From Sphingopyxis sp. (GTDB taxonomy: Bacteria > Pseudomonadota > Alphaproteobacteria > Sphingomonadales > Sphingomonadaceae): a stretch of DNA of 64,000 nucleotides. Position 1 is the stretch's first letter. Every line of letters starts with the position of its first letter. The translations under genes and the position numbers were made by a program. The notes under the pieces were generated by a model. It was not told the DNA's origin and did not search any database. It worked only from the letters and a program-made list of their open reading frames with translations. The stretch covers positions 70,441 through 134,440 of the forward strand of contig NZ_JAEMQX010000001.1 in assembly GCF_016463645.1 (NCBI RefSeq), read 5' to 3'. Positions 61,709 to 64,000 of this stretch are shown one piece after another.

Positions 61709-62466
61709 GTCGCCCCCACTATTTTTACGCGCCACCGAATGACCAGATAGCGATCCGCGTCAGCCTTCAAGGGGCCGATGATAGCGATATGGACCGCTCG
61801 CCGACAGCATCAATGGAGCCTTTAAGTCAAATTATATCCGATTGGGAGATAGTTCGGGCGCCGACAATTTCCAGGGATGTCGCTGCGCCCATCCGCGCCA
61901 ATGCGAAAAAGGGGATGGCGAGACGTTCGACCAGGTCGCCATCATCACATCGATGGATGGAGCCGCCGGCTGCAACATTCAGGCGTCTCGCGCCAAGGAC
62001 GCGACCAGGGCTCTAGGCCGGTGGCGGCGGCGCCGTCCCCGGGCCGCGTTGCGGCGTCCTGGCCATTCGGTGACGATCTCCTGGCGGGTGGGCCGTCGGC
62101 CCCACGCGGCCCGCGCGCAACCGCGCGGCGCTCTTGTCGGCCCTTCCCTCCGTCGTGGCGCTGGGGTAGCGCACAGCCTTGGGCGTGGCCCGGCGCGTCG
62201 CAAGCCAGCCTTAGCCGCGCTACGGCCCTTGCCACCCCATCGCGGCTCCGACGGGGCCCCGGCGGCGCGTCCATCGCGCCTCGCTGGCCGCGCCCCTCGG
62301 TACATTTGGTCGCGCTGCTAAGCGCTGAAGTGGGACACAAGCATCGAAACCAAAGCTTCGTGTCTCCTCCAGTGAATGGCCGCTTTTGGGAACAGCGTAA
62401 TCAGGATCTAAACGACCAATATCAGGCGCAAATCGGACGCCGCCGCCATCGCCTCCCCTGCTGTTC
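61709..62466. other. 758-bp GC-rich gap between the TIR pair and the recombinase gene
   Basis: No supportable gene, tRNA or att repeat was recognised. The left part (61,709-61,870) should hold the promoter of the TIR pair. The section 62,010-62,320 is very GC-rich with Arg/Pro/Ala-rich frames on all phases. A more AT-rich section follows to 62,466. Confidence 0.5.
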
Positions 62467-63999
62467 TCAAGCCACAGCCCAGACTTGGTTGATCACTTTC
62501 GCTGCCAGCGCAATTTTGTTCTCCGGCAGAAACCGCCCGTAATGCTGGGCGACCACATCTGCGGTATCTTGAATTGCATAGCCCGCCTGCTCGTACGATC
62601 CGGTTTCTTTGAGGATATGCGTGGCAAGAACATCGCGCACATTATGAGGCCCATGCGGCAACAATCCCTCAATCGCTCCACGCTTGGTATAGGGGTTGAA
62701 AATCCCATAGCGCTGAATGGTCAGCCGCCATGCTTCATAGAATGCAGACTGGCTGTATGCGGCTTCTCGGCTGGTGGATTTTACCGTCTTCACAAAGAAG
62801 TTGCCGGGATCCGGAGCACCGTTGAGCAGAACCGGGCGATGTATCCGGATATATCTATCAATAAAGCGATAGAGATCTCCAACGTCCGGCAGCAGCAGCC
62901 GATACGGCCGCTTCGCGAAGAAAGAGGAATTCGCGTTCTTGAAGGCCGCAGCGGGGATGAGCACCTCCCACCCCTTCTCCTTGGTGCTCCAGCGCAGTTC
63001 GCCGCACCTCTGCGCTTCAAGCTGGCGCTCCGACCTCGGAGTCCCGCCACGCGGACAAAGGAGCAGTTCCCGCATGTTTCGTTGTCGGATGCCCAAATGC
63101 AGCCCGAGCCGGATCAAGAGCAACGAACGCATGGCTTCGGCTGCCGGACGAGGATAGCGCCCCGCAGACGGCATCAACCGTACAATCTCCTCCGCGATCC
63201 GCCGATACTCGCCGATGGGGCTATCCGCCTCCAGCTCGACCATAATCGGTTCGAACGTATCGCGATGGACCTTTGCGACACGCTGAATCTCTTTCGCTCG
63301 GACCATGCCGTGAGAGTAGAAGGCCTCGCAAACCCCGTCCCAATCCGATTGCGCAGCTTGGATGTCCGCTTCCGACACCAACCCGGGGATCTGGCGCAGC
63401 CTATGCGCCAGATCCGGTCGCTGCCGGAGCCAGCCGGTGTCCGCGCGGGTCATCGCCAACCCAAGCTGCACCATGTTGACTTCCCAGATAGTAAAGAAGC
63501 CGCGCCGCCGCTCTCGCCATCTTACGTACCAGTCCCAGACGGCAGGAAAAACCAGCAGAGCGACGCTGAGCTTGGCGAGTGGCACGCCCAAACCAGCGAC
63601 TGCCCCGTCGGGCGACGCGGCGAGCGCGCCGAATAGCAGTCCAAGATGATCGACTTTTTGAAGCGCGGTCTGCTCATTCCAGACGCCGTTGCGCTGATAA
63701 CCGATCTCGGTAAGCGTCGCCGTCTTGAATTGAATGAGATGTGCGACTTCCTCCGCCAACGCTCGCGGGGCATCGCGCGATGTCGACACGAGTTCGAGTT
63801 CGATGTCATCCAGTTCGCCGAGGTCGAACTCTTCGGCAGGCTCAACCGGGACCTGCGGCCGAATGTTGTTCAGATCCGGGAAGCGAAGCGCATAACGTTG
63901 CCGCATGGCCATGGCCTGATAGCGACGATAGTCGGTGGCGCCGGAAATAATGACCTTCCGTACCCAGTCCAAAATCTCGCGGCGCTCGCGAAGGGGGCG
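62467..63999 (-). CDS. Tyrosine-recombinase/integrase-like protein, 5' end outside window
   Basis: The frame is open to the right edge; at least 510 residues are visible. A TTG at 63972 is a possible start, but the codons before it remain open, so the true start probably lies further right. The C-terminal domain has the recombinase pattern: Arg in GLHLGIRQRNMRELLLCPRG, the HxxR box in HGPHNVRDVLATHILKETGS, and a candidate nucleophile Tyr in VVAQHYGRFLPENK. The N-terminal 250 residues are long and unlike standard phage integrases, with one hydrophobic stretch (LSVALLVFPAVWDWYV). It may mobilise the island to its left, or belong to a recombinase group on the right. Confidence 0.72.
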   Translation of the reverse strand, partial: RPLRERREILDWVRKVIISGATDYRRYQAMAMRQRYALRFPDLNNIRPQVPVEPAEEFDLGELDDIELELVSTSRDAPRALAEEVAHLIQFKTATLTEIGYQRNGVWNEQTALQKVDHLGLLFGALAASPDGAVAGLGVPLAKLSVALLVFPAVWDWYVRWRERRRGFFTIWEVNMVQLGLAMTRADTGWLRQRPDLAHRLRQIPGLVSEADIQAAQSDWDGVCEAFYSHGMVRAKEIQRVAKVHRDTFEPIMVELEADSPIGEYRRIAEEIVRLMPSAGRYPRPAAEAMRSLLLIRLGLHLGIRQRNMRELLLCPRGGTPRSERQLEAQRCGELRWSTKEKGWEVLIPAAAFKNANSSFFAKRPYRLLLPDVGDLYRFIDRYIRIHRPVLLNGAPDPGNFFVKTVKSTSREAAYSQSAFYEAWRLTIQRYGIFNPYTKRGAIEGLLPHGPHNVRDVLATHILKETGSYEQAGYAIQDTADVVAQHYGRFLPENKIALAAKVINQVWAVA

Positions 64000-64000
64000 C

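Noticed and set aside
61945-62340. 131-codon minus-strand frame in the GC-rich gap
   Set aside because: Arg/Pro/Ala-rich in all phases, no conserved motif, no ribosome site.

Overview
The window is GC-rich DNA from an alphaproteobacterium, almost certainly a sphingomonad (Sphingomonadales). It has four large TonB-dependent receptors (one with an STN domain behind FecR), an Atxe2-type lasso-peptide isopeptidase, a luxI-phyH pair, a GTTC-N7-GTTC LexA box, and DUF2493/DUF736/DUF2285 genes next to MobF conjugation genes. I cannot fix the genus or say whether this is chromosome or a large plasmid.

Region 1 (1-11.1 kb) is a lasso-peptide locus joined to a quorum-sensing locus. On the plus strand are the 3' end of fecR, an STN-type TonB-dependent receptor and the isopeptidase, a probable uptake-and-linearisation module. 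Converging on it from the minus strand are luxR, luxI, phyH, a GntR regulator, a 44-residue lasso precursor that automated callers are likely to miss, a fused B1-B2 leader-binding/protease gene and the asparagine-synthetase-like cyclase. phyH-gntR and B-C overlap by 4 bp. A 12-bp perfect hairpin sits between precursor and B gene.

Region 2 (11.4-28.2 kb) is accessory or mobile DNA. It holds a membrane-anchored HTH regulator, a RadC-like gene with no normal start codon, a DUF2285 protein, a lytic transglycosylase, MobF relaxase TraA, coupling protein TraD, a small DNA-binding protein, an oriT-like inverted repeat, two DUF2493 paralogues and DUF736. After these comes a five-gene operon led by a LexA box: DUF6771, a zinc ribbon, an SRAP-like protein without the catalytic Cys, SRAP, and a secreted nuclease. 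No type IV secretion channel genes are present.

Region 3 (28.4-47.1 kb) is a catabolic and uptake region: enoyl-CoA hydratase, MFS transporter, an APH-type kinase overlapping an ACAD10/11-type dehydrogenase, LysR, an SMP-30 lactonase-like protein, acyl-CoA ligase, thioesterase, DUF2855, PhoD and three TonB receptors. Kinase plus ACAD suggests catabolism of 4-hydroxyacyl-CoA, perhaps from a lactone. Four promoters carry the same inverted repeat, TTGC-N7-GCAA, a LysR T-N11-A box, so they look like one local regulon.

Region 4 (47.3-61.7 kb) is a defence or conflict island. It has a KAP-like P-loop NTPase, an unknown gene running into a HigBA-like toxin-antitoxin pair, then ten genes in four transcription units containing five TIR or TIR-like proteins. 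Their neighbours are a SLOG protein, a DUF2235 hydrolase, a subtilisin-like protease and an MBL-fold hydrolase. One TIR protein is of the Thoeris ThsB type (DUF1863), but no SIR2-SLOG ThsA is visible. This set is my best candidate for an undescribed system. A tyrosine-recombinase-like gene runs off the right end.
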